The notes under the pieces: model-generated
Databases searched by the model: none
What the model saw: the letters and a program-made list of their open reading frames with translations, nothing else
Told to the model about the DNA's origin: nothing
Translations under genes and position numbers: made by a program
Source: Actinomycetes bacterium
Lineage (GTDB): Bacteria; Actinomycetota; Actinomycetes; S36-B12; UBA10799
NCBI GenBank assembly: GCA_029779995.1
Contig: JAKOZM010000107.1
Span: 3,907-67,906, forward strand
Length of the DNA: 64,000 bases
Direction: 5' to 3'
Shown: piece by piece, positions 43,253-53,040 of the stretch
How the letters are laid out: every line of letters begins with the position of its first letter
How positions within the stretch are numbered: the stretch's first letter is position 1

Positions 43253-44056
43253 TCAATTCTGGCCAGATTCGCCGGCCCGCTGCTGGATGGTCTGGTTGAG
43301 CCTCGAAACCGTTTCCCGCAGTTCAGCCACCTCGGTGCGTAGGGCCTGCGCATCTTCAGCGGTCAAAGCGGAGCCTTCGGCGGAGTTGCTCTTCTCGTCA
43401 CCGAGAATCCAGGCGACGAGTTTGGCAGTGAACATACTCGCAGCCAGGATGCCGCAGACGCTGACGACCACACCCAGGAACTTTCCGTCCGGCGTGGTGG
43501 GCGCGAAGTCCGTCCCAGTCTCGATGTGCAGCAGACTGCCGAAAGCCCAAGCGAAGGCGTCCCCGGGTCCATGGATGCCGGAAGACTCCTGATTGTTCTC
43601 CAACTCCACCATCGTCAGCCCGGACATGACGCCCACGAACACGATCAGGACGAAGGAGAACGTGAAGCCGTCGCCCGCAGACAGTTGCCGCAACTCCAGA
43701 ATGAAGGCTACGACGATCAAGATGAACCAGACCGGATCCCAGAAGAGGATCAGGAACAGCGGCGCGATGAGCAGCATCGGTAGCGCCGGACGGCGCAGGA
43801 CGAACGCGAGTCGACCGGTTTGGCCGCGCACCTGCCGAATCCACATGATCAGGAGCCAGACCCATAGGACCGCCACTATGGCGTTCAGAATCCGCACCGT
43901 CGAAGGACCCCAGTGGCCGAAGCCGGCGAGGATGATCGTCAGGCAGTAGACGGATATGAAGGCAAGGCGCGCGATCGCAGGCCAGGACTCCGACAGCGGC
44001 GGGCGTCGAGCTGGCTCTATCTCAGCCGCCACGGGCATCTCTTCTGCCGAGGACAT
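43253..44056 (-). CDS. ion-channel-like membrane protein lacking the K+ filter
   Basis: A 267-residue membrane protein of the two-pore-helix/VIC type. About five or six membrane segments are visible (e.g. LAFISVYCLTIILAGFG, ILNAIVAVLWVWLLIMW, FTFSFVLIVFVGVMSGLTMV) and then a pore-like region AFAWAFGSLLHIETGTDFAPTTPDGKFLGVVVSV. In K+ channels this place reads T-x-G-Y-G-D; here it is ETGTDF, so K+ selectivity is doubtful. A C-terminal coiled coil (LRTEVAELRETVSRLNQTI) matches many bacterial channels and suggests tetramers. It is the first chromosomal gene right of the island. Confidence 0.76.
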   Translation of the reverse strand: MSSAEEMPVAAEIEPARRPPLSESWPAIARLAFISVYCLTIILAGFGHWGPSTVRILNAIVAVLWVWLLIMWIRQVRGQTGRLAFVLRRPALPMLLIAPLFLILFWDPVWFILIVVAFILELRQLSAGDGFTFSFVLIVFVGVMSGLTMVELENNQESSGIHGPGDAFAWAFGSLLHIETGTDFAPTTPDGKFLGVVVSVCGILAASMFTAKLVAWILGDEKSNSAEGSALTAEDAQALRTEVAELRETVSRLNQTIQQRAGESGQN

Positions 44057-44113
44057 GCCGGCGAGCCTATCGGGTGGGAAGGTCAGGGTCGTGCCGGTCG
44101 CTGCCGCCGAAGG

Positions 44114-45043
44114 TCAGTCCGAAATGGACCCGGGTTCCATTGCGGGCTCGAGGTCACCTGCCAGGCCGTCAGCGAACAGATCGACCACACCCGCCGGCCG
44201 GCCGGCCATGTCGTGCATACTCAGCCACAGCATGTTCGGGCTCATGCGCGACCAGAAGTAGTAGTCGAGATTGGTGAGGTCCACAGCGCTGATCCAACGC
44301 GTCGGATAGATGTCGCCCTCCGGATAGGGCGCCCCAAAGGGCTTGGCCACGGTGGAAAGGACCTGAAACACCTCAGCGACGGTCTCGCGATTGTCCGCGG
44401 GCTCGGGAAGGTAGTGGTGGAAGTACGAGGCTCGAACGAACCTGTCCAGCGACGTGATGTCCCCGGGTGGTGGCAGTTCACCGCCGAACGGGCGGTACTT
44501 CGACCGGTTGGCGAGATGTTCGTCCAGGCTGGGTGAGTTCGTCATGATCTGGTGCTGGTGGCCGTGGTGAACCACCATGCGCCCGTTGACCGGCTCCACG
44601 ATCGCTGAGTCGCCGGAGGCGTCTTCCAGTGCGAGGTGGACCCCGAGGTGAAGACCCTCCAGGAGCGACGGTGTAACCCGCATACGAGCCAGACCCTCGA
44701 CCGCCTCGGCAACGGTGCCGAACAGGTCCAGCGCGAAGTTGACCCAGCGCAGCGTCGACAGCACAGGACGGTCATCCGGTGGTTCGTACACAGCCGAGGT
44801 GTACATCAGCGCGTGTGCGCCTAGGCCCTGGTCGTTCATGCCGTCCACGGCAGCGTCCTGCCACTCAGCGATGGTGAGGCTCGCGTACTTCGATGTCCAC
44901 GTCCAATCGCGGTCGGGGTGGGCCTTCCGGACCTGCCCGGCGGGTAACCACCACAGGTGAGGCACGTCCAGGAAACTGGCATCAAGGGTCCTGCCCGCCA
45001 CCTTGGCCGTGCTGTTCTCGCAGCAGAACACGCGGGTGCACAT
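44114..45043 (-). CDS. linear amide C-N hydrolase, choloylglycine hydrolase family
   Basis: A 309-residue Ntn hydrolase of the penicillin V acylase/bile salt hydrolase family. The protein starts MCTRVF, so removal of Met exposes the nucleophilic Cys2. Further family features are AVDGMNDQGLGAHALMYT, the DLFGTVAEAVEGL helix, ALEDASGDSAIVEP and MTNSPSLDEHLAN. The Asn/Arg set near ASFLDVP is partly altered. Actinobacterial members cleave N-acyl amides such as N-acylhomoserine lactones or lipid amides; the substrate here is unknown. No signal peptide, so likely cytosolic. It is divergent from the RCC1 gene. Confidence 0.88.
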   Translation of the reverse strand: MCTRVFCCENSTAKVAGRTLDASFLDVPHLWWLPAGQVRKAHPDRDWTWTSKYASLTIAEWQDAAVDGMNDQGLGAHALMYTSAVYEPPDDRPVLSTLRWVNFALDLFGTVAEAVEGLARMRVTPSLLEGLHLGVHLALEDASGDSAIVEPVNGRMVVHHGHQHQIMTNSPSLDEHLANRSKYRPFGGELPPPGDITSLDRFVRASYFHHYLPEPADNRETVAEVFQVLSTVAKPFGAPYPEGDIYPTRWISAVDLTNLDYYFWSRMSPNMLWLSMHDMAGRPAGVVDLFADGLAGDLEPAMEPGSISD

Positions 45044-45240
45044 GACCTGAGGCTAAAGCCTGCGACCAGCGTGGGGCGGGGCGAACTCGCCCCTCGCCCG
45101 CGCGAGGCACACTGTCGCCGCTGAACTCTGACGAGATGCCGCCGCATTGAGCGTCTTCGACAACGCCCAGCGGGCTTACGATGGTCATGTAGCGGGTGGG
45201 GGGCCGGCGCCCGTCCGACACCTCCCCGTGGGGGTGTGTG

Positions 45241-47025
45241 ATGTTGGGGATCAGAAGGAAACTCGCCGTCGTAGCAGGGGTGTCGCTGGTCGGGTCAGTG
45301 CTGATGGCACCGGGCGTTGCGGCACCAACAACGGGTCGCCTCGCCGGTTGGGGCTACAACGCCTTCGGCCAGCTGGGCGACCGCACCACCAACGACTCAA
45401 GCGTGCCCGTGACCGTCGACGTGGCCGGTCACCTGACTGGCAAGCGATTGGCTGCCATCTCAGCTGGTCGCAACCACTCCTGCGCCATAGCCGACGGGGC
45501 TGCATACTGCTGGGGAGCCAACGACGAAAGCCAACTGGGCACCGGCAACACAAGCCTGTCGTCGACGCCTGTCCCGGTGGACACCTCAAGTGGGCTGCAG
45601 GGCAAGACCGTTACCGCCATCAGCGCTGGCCGGCGGCATTCCTGCGCGGTGGCTGACGGCAGCGCGTATTGCTGGGGCGACAACGGCTTCCTGCAGCTGG
45701 GCACGGAAAGCCCTGCCGCTTCCACGGTTCCCGTTGCGGTCTATCCGGGGGGCGTCCTCGCAGGCAAGACAGTTACTGCGATCAGCGGCTTGTATTACCA
45801 CTCGTGTGTCCTGGCCGATGGACAGCCGTACTGCTGGGGCGAGAACGACCGGGGCCAGTTGGGCGATGGCACCAGTGGTCCTGGATCGCGCGTCCCTGTG
45901 TCCGTGGTGCTGTCGGGCGCCTTGGCGGGGAAGACCGTGACCGCTATCGGCACTGGGCGTGACCACACCTGTGCCCTCGCGCAGGGTCGTGCGTACTGCT
46001 GGGGAGACAACAGCGTCGGCCAGTTGGGGACTGCCGGTTCTGGATCGCCAGAGCCGGTACCAGTGGCAACCGGTGTGCTGGCAGGCAAGTCGGTCTCGGA
46101 CCTGAGTGTCGGCCAGAATCACACCTGCGTTCTCGCCGACGGCAACGTCTACTGCTGGGGCGACAACAGTGAGGGGCAGTTGGGCAACCCCACCGGCGGC
46201 CCCTTCGCAGCCGCGCCATTGCCCGTCGACACCAGTGGCGTCTTGGCGGCCAAGACCGTCACAGCAGTCGATGCGGGCTATGGCCACACGTGCGCCGTGG
46301 CCGACGGTCAGGCCTACTGCTGGGGTAGTAACGCACTCGGGAAGTTGGGCAACAACACCACAGCCAACTCGGCGATCGCTGTCGCGGTGGATACCAGTGG
46401 CGCACTGAGTCGCGGCCGGGTGCGTGCGGTCGATGCCGGCGGGAACCACTCCCTGGCGCTGTTCGCGACCCCGCCTTCAGCTCCCACCGGCGTGACCGGG
46501 GTGGCTGCCAACGGGCACGTGTCGGTCAGTTGGCAGCAGCCCGCCGATGACGGCGGATCCCCCATTGAGGACTACACCGCCACTGCCAGCCCCGGTGGGG
46601 CCACGTGCACCACAAGCGGCTCGTCGTGCATCGTGTCCGGGCTGCTCAACGGCACGGCCTACACCTTCACCGTGGTGGCGCGAAACGAGATCGGCACGTC
46701 GCTGGGGTCGCTGGCCTCCGCTCCTGTCACGCCCACCGCGCCGCAGAGCTTCAGCAAACCCACGGGCCCCAGCAAACCCAAGGGCCTCAGAGTCTCGCTG
46801 AACAGGGGCATGGCGAAACTCACCTGGAAGCCCAGCACCGGGGCCACTGCCTATCGCGTGAGGATCTCCAAGGCCGGCGGCAAGAAGTACAAAGCCTGGA
46901 ACACCACTACCAAGCGCGTGATCAAGGTACATGTGACCAAGGGACGCAAGTACCGCTTTCAGGTCGCGGCGCTGGGACCGCTTGGCCCCGGACCGGCGGC
47001 CACGATCCGCTTCCGGGGCAGGTGA
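45241..47025 (+). CDS. secreted RCC1-repeat protein with FnIII domain
   Basis: A 594-residue exported protein. The signal peptide (RRKLAVVAGVSLVGSVLMAPGVAA) is followed by seven RCC1 blades, each with W-G-x-N-x-x-G-Q-L-G (first GWGYNAFGQLG, then CWGANDESQLG, CWGENDRGQLG and so on) and an HSCA/HTCA strand, giving a seven-bladed propeller. Next is one fibronectin type III domain (PTGVTGVAANGHVSVSWQQPADDGGSPIEDY) and a Lys-rich C-terminal domain. Cys pairs in each blade suggest disulfide or surface locking. It is probably a surface-bound adhesin-like protein. A GTG 3 bp upstream is also possible. Confidence 0.9.
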   Translation: MLGIRRKLAVVAGVSLVGSVLMAPGVAAPTTGRLAGWGYNAFGQLGDRTTNDSSVPVTVDVAGHLTGKRLAAISAGRNHSCAIADGAAYCWGANDESQLGTGNTSLSSTPVPVDTSSGLQGKTVTAISAGRRHSCAVADGSAYCWGDNGFLQLGTESPAASTVPVAVYPGGVLAGKTVTAISGLYYHSCVLADGQPYCWGENDRGQLGDGTSGPGSRVPVSVVLSGALAGKTVTAIGTGRDHTCALAQGRAYCWGDNSVGQLGTAGSGSPEPVPVATGVLAGKSVSDLSVGQNHTCVLADGNVYCWGDNSEGQLGNPTGGPFAAAPLPVDTSGVLAAKTVTAVDAGYGHTCAVADGQAYCWGSNALGKLGNNTTANSAIAVAVDTSGALSRGRVRAVDAGGNHSLALFATPPSAPTGVTGVAANGHVSVSWQQPADDGGSPIEDYTATASPGGATCTTSGSSCIVSGLLNGTAYTFTVVARNEIGTSLGSLASAPVTPTAPQSFSKPTGPSKPKGLRVSLNRGMAKLTWKPSTGATAYRVRISKAGGKKYKAWNTTTKRVIKVHVTKGRKYRFQVAALGPLGPGPAATIRFRGR

Positions 47026-47149
47026 CGGCTGGTAGCCGCTCCCCAGGTCGTCGCTACGAGCCGGCTTGCCATGGGGCCAGCCCAAAGGGGCCCCGGTCCG
47101 GCTGGCATACGGTAGCTTCCGCAGGCCGTCGCGGATTGGCTGGCCGCAA

Positions 47150-47226
47150 GATTGGGCACTTGGTGCTGCGACACGCCGCGCGCAATCGCGCCTTGTGCCC
47201 ATTTGCTGGCGGGCGGCCGGGCAGTT
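47150..47226. repeat. dispersed palindromic repeat, copy at 47.2 kb
   Basis: It contains GGGCAC...TGCGACACGCCGCG...AATCGCGCC...GTGCCC, an imperfect palindrome around TGCTGCGACACGCCG. The same core occurs in the 56.9-57.1 kb array (reverse strand) and at 60.6 kb. It lies in the 262-bp gap between convergent genes, which otherwise holds no gene. Confidence 0.6.
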
Positions 47227-47286
47227 CTCGCCGCCCGAGGCTGCGGGCCGCCAGGATGGCGTCGGAAAGCCCAACGAGGGCAATGC

Positions 47287-48018
47287 CTACCGCCCGAGCA
47301 GACTGTCCAGGGCCCACGCATCGCGCACGGCATTGCCGCCACCATCGTTGTTGAAATACACGTAGACGTCGGTTCCGTTGTGCCACTCCCACTCGCGGAT
47401 GCGGTCGGCCCACCATCTCAAGTCGTCCTGCGAGTACGAGCCTGCGTACAGATGAGCGTGGTCGGGCCCATGCAGGCGCACATAGACGAACGGGGCCGTG
47501 GCCCGCAGCACGCAGGGCAGATTCGCCCCCGACATGACCACGTACGCCGCGCCGCGCGACGCGAGGAGTTGGAACACCTCTTCGGCCTGCCAACTGGGAT
47601 GGCGCAGTTCGACCGCGACCTCGATCCACTCCGGCAACCGGTCGAGGAAGTAGGCCAGTCGGACGTCGTCACGGGTGAAGCCCGGTGGGAGTTGCACGAG
47701 CAGTGGCCCGCGCTTGCCCCGCAGTTCGTGGAGTCCCGCCGAGATCCGGTCGATCCACAATTCCGGTTCGGATAGCCGCCGGCCGTGTGTGAGCCCTCGC
47801 GGCGCCTTCACAGCCATCCGGAACCCGTCAGGCAACCGCCGCCGCCAACTGGCGAAGCTGCGCGGCGCGGGCCAACGGTAGAAAGAGGCATTGAGCTCGA
47901 CCGTCCGGAAATGCGACACGTACGTCTCCAGGCGCCGCACCGGCGGCAGACCCTCGGGGTAAAGAACGCCCGTCCAGTGGTCATAACCCCAGCCTGAAGT
48001 TCCCAGCCAGAACGTCAC
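47287..48018 (-). CDS. DUF72 family protein
   Basis: A 243-residue protein of the DUF72 (YecE-like) family with a TIM-barrel fold. It shows LGTSGWGYDHWTGVLYP near the N-terminus, YVSHFRTVELNASFYRWP, FRMAVKAPRGLTH, and the C-terminal YVRLHGPDHAHLYAGSYSQDDL and VYFNNDGGGNAVRDA. It belongs to an uncharacterised, widely conserved family. The GTG used begins just before the first strand; a GTG at 48039 would add 7 residues. It converges with the RCC1 gene. Confidence 0.9.
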   Translation of the reverse strand: MTFWLGTSGWGYDHWTGVLYPEGLPPVRRLETYVSHFRTVELNASFYRWPAPRSFASWRRRLPDGFRMAVKAPRGLTHGRRLSEPELWIDRISAGLHELRGKRGPLLVQLPPGFTRDDVRLAYFLDRLPEWIEVAVELRHPSWQAEEVFQLLASRGAAYVVMSGANLPCVLRATAPFVYVRLHGPDHAHLYAGSYSQDDLRWWADRIREWEWHNGTDVYVYFNNDGGGNAVRDAWALDSLLGR

Positions 48019-48197
48019 CGGTCGAATATAGGCACGCACCGCTGCGCTGCGGAGCTCACTTATGCCGTTGTGCCCGCACCTACCACCTCAGGCGACAGGT
48101 TCGCCCGCTTCGTCCATGTGCGCCCATTCGGGAGAGGCGATTCTGAGCGGAACAGGCGCATCTTGGCTGGCGACGATCGCCAAGAGCCACCCATCGG

Positions 48198-49901
48198 TCA
48201 GCTCGCAGTCCCGTCAGCCTCCATCTGCGCCACCAAACGGGCAGTCTCGGCCGGTGTCCAGTCCTGCGGCTGGGTCATCGCGGCCCAGGCCTCGGTGTTC
48301 GACTGTGGCGAGTACATATGCCCGTGCCCGATAGGCACCGATCCGGCGGCTGGCAGGTCCAACGCCACCTGCCACATCGTCACCAGCGGCACCCACACCA
48401 TCTCTTTCGGAATGTCCGGTCCCCGCTGCCCCTCCAGCAGCCACTCCGGCTCCTCATAGGCGAGGTTCTGGTTGAAGAACACCACGGGGTCGGAGGAGTG
48501 CTGCAAGTAGACAAGCCTCGTCGGTCCCCAGTTCTGCTCCACCACCGCGTTGATCTGCGAGCCTGACGATGTGAACTGGACGGTCCGCCCGCCCTCAAAA
48601 GCGGGTAGCCAGGCCTGACTGCCCGGGTCCCGGTCGGCCTCGATGTCGTTGTGCAGCGAGTTCACGAACGGCGGGCCCGACATGAAGGCACCATCGATCG
48701 GTTCGTTGAGCACGTTGATCGAATTCAGGATGCTTTCGACGCCGTAAGAGCCCAACGACAGGCCATAGAGGTACAAGTCGGGCCGCGAGTCCTCCGGCAG
48801 CGTCGCCCAGTAGTCGTGAACCGTGTCGAACACAGTGCGGGAGGTGTCCTTGACGGCCTGCTGATCGGCGAGCAGTGAGATCCAACTCGGCAGGAACGAG
48901 TACTGCACCCCGGCGATCGCGGTGTCGCCGTTATACATGTACTCCAGCGGATCGATCCCCGCCGGATCCAGGAATCCCGTGCCTGTCGTGGTGGCCACGA
49001 CGAGGACCTCGCGGTCGAACGCACCCGTGCGCTGCAACTCCGCCAGGAGCAGGTCGGCCCGCTTCTGCAAATCGGCCTCCGTGTCCAGCCCGACGTACAC
49101 ACGGATCGGCTCGATGGCCCCACCCCCGCTGAACTCATCGATCTGCTCAACAGTGGGTCCCGTCGCCACGAAGTCCCGGCCTTTGCGGCCCAGGGATTCC
49201 CAGGTGACCGCGGACTCGGGGCCCCCCGAGCGCAGCATCGAGGTGGTCGGGACCACCCCTTCGCTGGTTGCGGTGTCCCGCGTCGAGAACATGGCGTTGG
49301 CGCCGTCAAAGAAGCCGCGGACCAGCACCCCGGTGATCAGCGACCACAGCAGGACCACGATGACCCCTACGCTGATCAGTTGCGACAGCCGAGGCGGGAA
49401 GATCCTGTTGAGCAGGCGAGTTCCGAACTTCGCGAGCTTGCGCAAGGACCTCGCGACGATCAGTATCAGGGCGGCGACCAGAACGGTCACGACCACGATG
49501 ACTGGCCAGACGCTCGGCGAGATCGGATCCTTGGCGAAGATGGTTCGAAGCTCGTTCTGCCAGCCGACGTAGCGCCAGATGGATGACGCCACAGCCAGAC
49601 CCACAAGAACCCACAGGATGCCCGTGACCCACCGCGCGACCTTGACCGGCAGGGAGGGGATCTGCAGATATCGCCACAGTGTCTGCAACCCAACCCCGAT
49701 GAGGTATCCGACCATGATCGTGATCCCGGAAGCGATGCCCTGTAGGTATCCGGCGCGGGGCAATAGGGACGGGAACAGCGAGAACGCGAAGAACAGAACG
49801 GCGAACCAGATCCCGACCCCACTGAAGGTCACAGAGAACACCCGGAAGCCGCGCTTGCGCTCTTCCACGGGAATGAGCGGGACCTCGGTGTCTGTAGCCA
49901 T
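48198..49901 (-). CDS. membrane-anchored alpha/beta-hydrolase family protein
   Basis: A 567-residue protein of the actinobacterial Abhydrolase_9 family. Its N-terminal third has about four membrane helices (VGIWFAVLFFAFSLFPSLLP, IASGITIMVGYLIGVGLQTLW, GILWVLVGLAVASSIW, VIVVVTVLVAALILIVA), one or two more near LISVGVIVVLLWSLITGVL, then an outward-facing hydrolase domain with nucleophile elbow GLSLG in LYLYGLSLGSYGVES. The C-terminal segment IGHGHMYSP may supply the His. Members are widespread in mycobacteria, function unknown. The ATG is preceded by GAGGGAGA. Confidence 0.88.
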   Translation of the reverse strand: MATDTEVPLIPVEERKRGFRVFSVTFSGVGIWFAVLFFAFSLFPSLLPRAGYLQGIASGITIMVGYLIGVGLQTLWRYLQIPSLPVKVARWVTGILWVLVGLAVASSIWRYVGWQNELRTIFAKDPISPSVWPVIVVVTVLVAALILIVARSLRKLAKFGTRLLNRIFPPRLSQLISVGVIVVLLWSLITGVLVRGFFDGANAMFSTRDTATSEGVVPTTSMLRSGGPESAVTWESLGRKGRDFVATGPTVEQIDEFSGGGAIEPIRVYVGLDTEADLQKRADLLLAELQRTGAFDREVLVVATTTGTGFLDPAGIDPLEYMYNGDTAIAGVQYSFLPSWISLLADQQAVKDTSRTVFDTVHDYWATLPEDSRPDLYLYGLSLGSYGVESILNSINVLNEPIDGAFMSGPPFVNSLHNDIEADRDPGSQAWLPAFEGGRTVQFTSSGSQINAVVEQNWGPTRLVYLQHSSDPVVFFNQNLAYEEPEWLLEGQRGPDIPKEMVWVPLVTMWQVALDLPAAGSVPIGHGHMYSPQSNTEAWAAMTQPQDWTPAETARLVAQMEADGTAS

Positions 49902-50299
49902 ACGTTCTCCCTCAATGGTTTCGCAACGGTGGTTCCGTGCCATCGCCCGTGGCGCGGCTCACCGCAATCAGCCGGCTGGCGGTGCCGGACAGCACCGGTG
50001 CCGCATGTGCGGTCCCAGCTGCCTGTGTCACTGCGTAGTCTCCCATCGCACTATGGTGCCTACGCTTGGCGCCCCCGACTGGCGCTGAACGTGGCTCGAC
50101 CGATCCCATAGTGCGTGGATATCCCTGTGCCGAAGGTCTGTGTCCCCGCACTGGCCGCTCGGGGTTGTGAAGTCCTGATACGACGGCGAAGTCATCCAGA
50201 ACGTGCCTACCAACCAGTCCGTCAACCCAGCAGGGCTTGATCTTCACACACGCAGATGCGGGTGACACCCTCTCCAGGCTGCGACCCGCACCTACCTGA
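49902..50299. other. intergenic stretch with a hairpin after the SGNH gene
   Basis: About 400 bp with no convincing gene. A 7-bp stem (TGCGGGT at 50257-50263 with ACCCGCA at 50284-50290) just beyond the SGNH stop probably terminates that minus-strand gene. The rest would hold the promoter of the hydrolase gene at 49901, but no clear -35/-10 pair is seen. Confidence 0.45.
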
Positions 50300-52747
50300 C
50301 TACTTGCCCGGCTTGCCGATGTACTGCGTCACCTTGTCCTTGTTGGACGGTGTGACCGAGATGTTGCCCAAGAACTGGACCGTCAGCTTGACCTTGCCCT
50401 TCGGTCCGATCTTGGACCACTTCCTGGGCAGGGAGATCGTGCGAGTGCCGTCCTTGGGCAGCGTCACCGCCGTGTAGCGCAGAACCGCGTTCGTGTTGAC
50501 TGCTCGCACACCGATATCGCCGGTCTTGGCCCCCTTCGTCGTGACCTTGACCGTGAGCCGGATGTGCTTGCCCGCTTTGATCGTGGCCGGGCTGACGAGC
50601 TTCGCCCTGATCTTCGAACTGACAGAAGGCCCGAGCGGCACGAGAGTGGTGAACGCCGGCACAACCGGCGGGTACTGACCCAGTAGCGTCGCCGACAGCA
50701 TGTTTGCGTACTGCTGCTGGCCCACCTCGTTCGGATGGAATCCGACGCCGGTGCCCTTCGCGGCTGTGGTGTCGACGATGTAGTCCGTCAGGCTCGTGAC
50801 CCACCGGGTTGGGGAGCACATGCCGTGCGGGTGACTTGCCCGGTACATCGAGAAGGCCGTGTTCCAGCCGTAGGTCGCCGCGTTGTTCTCGATCTGCGCG
50901 ACAAGCCCGTTGACCGGTACCTCGATGCGGTTGTCCAGGCGGGTGTTCGGTGCCCCGAGGGGCGGATTGGTGGCCGGATTGAACGGACCTAACCCGGTCA
51001 CGACCGGACTCAGCGCCGGGACGTTGCTCGGGAACGACGTGGTCTGCGGGACGGCGACCACATCGTGGCCGGCCTGCCCCTCATAGAGCACGTTGTACGC
51101 CCAGGCGTTGTCGATCTGGTTGAGCGGCGACATCAACGGGTTGGTGAGCATCTGCTCGATCGTCGGGAAGTTGATGTTACTCGGCTCCGGCAGGCCAGCG
51201 GGATTCTTCAGCGTCAACTGCCCTCCCCACGGCTGCGTCGGGTCCTGCTGGACGCCGCAGAACTCGGTGTTGCCCGGGGTGCCCTTCTGCGTCAGGTCGG
51301 GATACATGGCCTGGGTCAGGTTCCCGATCTTGGTGTATTTGACGGGCGTGGACGCGGTGAAGCCGGGCTGAGGCACCCCATTGACCAATTTCTGGGTCTT
51401 GCAGTCAGGTGCACCCCCGGTCGCACCGAGGCAGGGCGCGAGTTTCGCATAGTCCTGTTGCAGCATTGTGAGGTTGTTGAAGACGGCCTCTTCGAGTTCG
51501 GGATTGTCCTGGACCGGGTCGGGAGCGTCAGGATCGGAGGTGAGGCAGCGATACCCTCCCACATCGCCGGGGGTGATCAGGTTCATGTCGCCGATCAGGG
51601 TGAGTAGCCCGCCGAGGTCATTGAACGAGCCGCTGGGTCCATTGGGCGCACATGTGAATGTGATGTCCTGCAGGTTGGCGAGGTCCAGCTTGCCAGAGAC
51701 CTGCGCCCCGTCCTGACAGTTGGGGAAGCCCTGGATCTTGGATTTGAGGATCCCGGAGATGCCGCTGTCCGGGAACCCGTTGATGACCACCGGCAGGACG
51801 TCGGTCGCGACGCAACTGAGGATGACTGGGGACAACCCGGCGTCGTTGCCGCCGATCGAGAGCAACCCGGCGTCGTAGGTCTGGTTCCCCGCGATGGCGG
51901 CCAACTGGTCGATCTGCGGGGGCATGTAGTCGCCGGGACCGGTGTTGCTCTGTTGCGACGGCTGTTTGATCTTCTTCTGCGGCGACAACAGGCCACCGTT
52001 CGGCGAGACGGCTGGGTTGTTCGGTTGCTCCAGAATCTCGCCCCCGGAGCACGCCACGTCCACGACCGTCACGTTCGATCGGGGATCCGACTGCTCCAGG
52101 GTGAGCGCGGCTCGCACGAACCCGCTCCACCGTGACCTGTCACAGGCCGGCTCATCCCAGTCGATCGTCCCGTCCGCATTGCGGAACGGCGGGAAGCCTT
52201 CACCCGACGCGTAGGAGTCCCCGGCAATGCTCATCAGCGTGTTGCGAACCGTGATGCTGCTCGACACGGTTTTCGTCACTGAGGTCTTGGTGTCCGTGAC
52301 GGCCAGCTGCAGCGGGAAAGTCCCCTCCGGCAGCGACGCGTTCAGCGGGGTACTGCACGGCTGGCCCGCGTAGGTCGAGACGGGATTGGTCGAGAGGGTC
52401 CAGGTGCATGACAACTGGGTGGGCAATCCGCCGCCCACCGTCGAGGCCCCCGCGTTGAGGACTACTTGGAAGAGCCCGTCTGCGGGTAGGGGTCCGTAGA
52501 GCGCATTGCCCGCGGCCTGATAGCCGGGTACCGGCTGCATCGGCTGGTCGGGGATGCCCGGGTACTGGTCGGTGTCGGTCATGGATGCCGGCATCGACCA
52601 GTCCCACTGCACGTTGATGCTGCCCCAATCAGCGGCGGCCTGCGTGTTCGCGTTCTGCCCGATATCCGCCGACGCACTTCCCGGGATCAGTAGCGCCGCT
52701 GTCACGGCGACCGCGGTCACGGCCGCCGACATTCTGCCTAGTCTCAC
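50300..52747 (-). CDS. large secreted SGNH/GDSL-type hydrolase
   Basis: An 815-residue exported protein. A signal peptide (AAVTAVAVTAALLIPGSASA) and a beta-rich N-terminal region with an Ig-like part (LQLAVTDTKTSVTKTVSSSITV) precede the SGNH core: AGDSYASGEG near 174 (block I, catalytic Ser), LLSIGGNDAGLSP near 296 (block III, oxyanion Asn) and GVGFHPNEVGQQQYANML near 668 (block V, catalytic His). A long insert separates blocks III and V. A C-terminal beta domain follows. Likely an esterase/lipase acting outside the cell. GTG start with AGGAGAG upstream. Confidence 0.87.
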   Translation of the reverse strand: MRLGRMSAAVTAVAVTAALLIPGSASADIGQNANTQAAADWGSINVQWDWSMPASMTDTDQYPGIPDQPMQPVPGYQAAGNALYGPLPADGLFQVVLNAGASTVGGGLPTQLSCTWTLSTNPVSTYAGQPCSTPLNASLPEGTFPLQLAVTDTKTSVTKTVSSSITVRNTLMSIAGDSYASGEGFPPFRNADGTIDWDEPACDRSRWSGFVRAALTLEQSDPRSNVTVVDVACSGGEILEQPNNPAVSPNGGLLSPQKKIKQPSQQSNTGPGDYMPPQIDQLAAIAGNQTYDAGLLSIGGNDAGLSPVILSCVATDVLPVVINGFPDSGISGILKSKIQGFPNCQDGAQVSGKLDLANLQDITFTCAPNGPSGSFNDLGGLLTLIGDMNLITPGDVGGYRCLTSDPDAPDPVQDNPELEEAVFNNLTMLQQDYAKLAPCLGATGGAPDCKTQKLVNGVPQPGFTASTPVKYTKIGNLTQAMYPDLTQKGTPGNTEFCGVQQDPTQPWGGQLTLKNPAGLPEPSNINFPTIEQMLTNPLMSPLNQIDNAWAYNVLYEGQAGHDVVAVPQTTSFPSNVPALSPVVTGLGPFNPATNPPLGAPNTRLDNRIEVPVNGLVAQIENNAATYGWNTAFSMYRASHPHGMCSPTRWVTSLTDYIVDTTAAKGTGVGFHPNEVGQQQYANMLSATLLGQYPPVVPAFTTLVPLGPSVSSKIRAKLVSPATIKAGKHIRLTVKVTTKGAKTGDIGVRAVNTNAVLRYTAVTLPKDGTRTISLPRKWSKIGPKGKVKLTVQFLGNISVTPSNKDKVTQYIGKPGK

Positions 52748-52949
52748 GCGAGTTCACTCTCCTGGGCCGGACATCGGGTGGTGTTGGAAATGCTAGGGGC
52801 GCGTGGGCAGCGTTTGCCCGGTCAGGAGGTGGCCGCTGCAGATGTGCTGGTCAGTTCGACAACCCTGCCGCTCGGACGCAGACACATGTACTCGCCCCAG
52901 TCCCGCACGGCAGCGTTGACGACGAGATGGAAGCGGACGGCACCGCGGG

Positions 52950-52992
52950 CCTGATCGGTGGGTCGATGTCTGCCATCAACCCACCGATCAGG
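52950..52992. terminator. 14-bp perfect inverted repeat after the collagen-like gene
   Basis: CCTGATCGGTGGGT pairs perfectly with ACCCACCGATCAGG across a 15-nt loop, 49 bp past the stop of the minus-strand collagen-like gene and about 200 bp before the SGNH gene. It is likely its terminator, though no T-run follows. The rest of this 290-bp gap holds no supported gene. Confidence 0.6.
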
Positions 52993-53040
52993 CGTATTAG
53001 GACACTCTGCGAGGTGCGCAGTGCCCCTGGCGCAGGCCCG

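Noticed and set aside
52822..53040. A 72-codon open continuation in frame after the TAG of the collagen-like gene
   Set aside because: No start signal, it contains a perfect 14-bp hairpin better explained as a terminator, and family members normally end near the TAG. Amber readthrough was considered but has no support.
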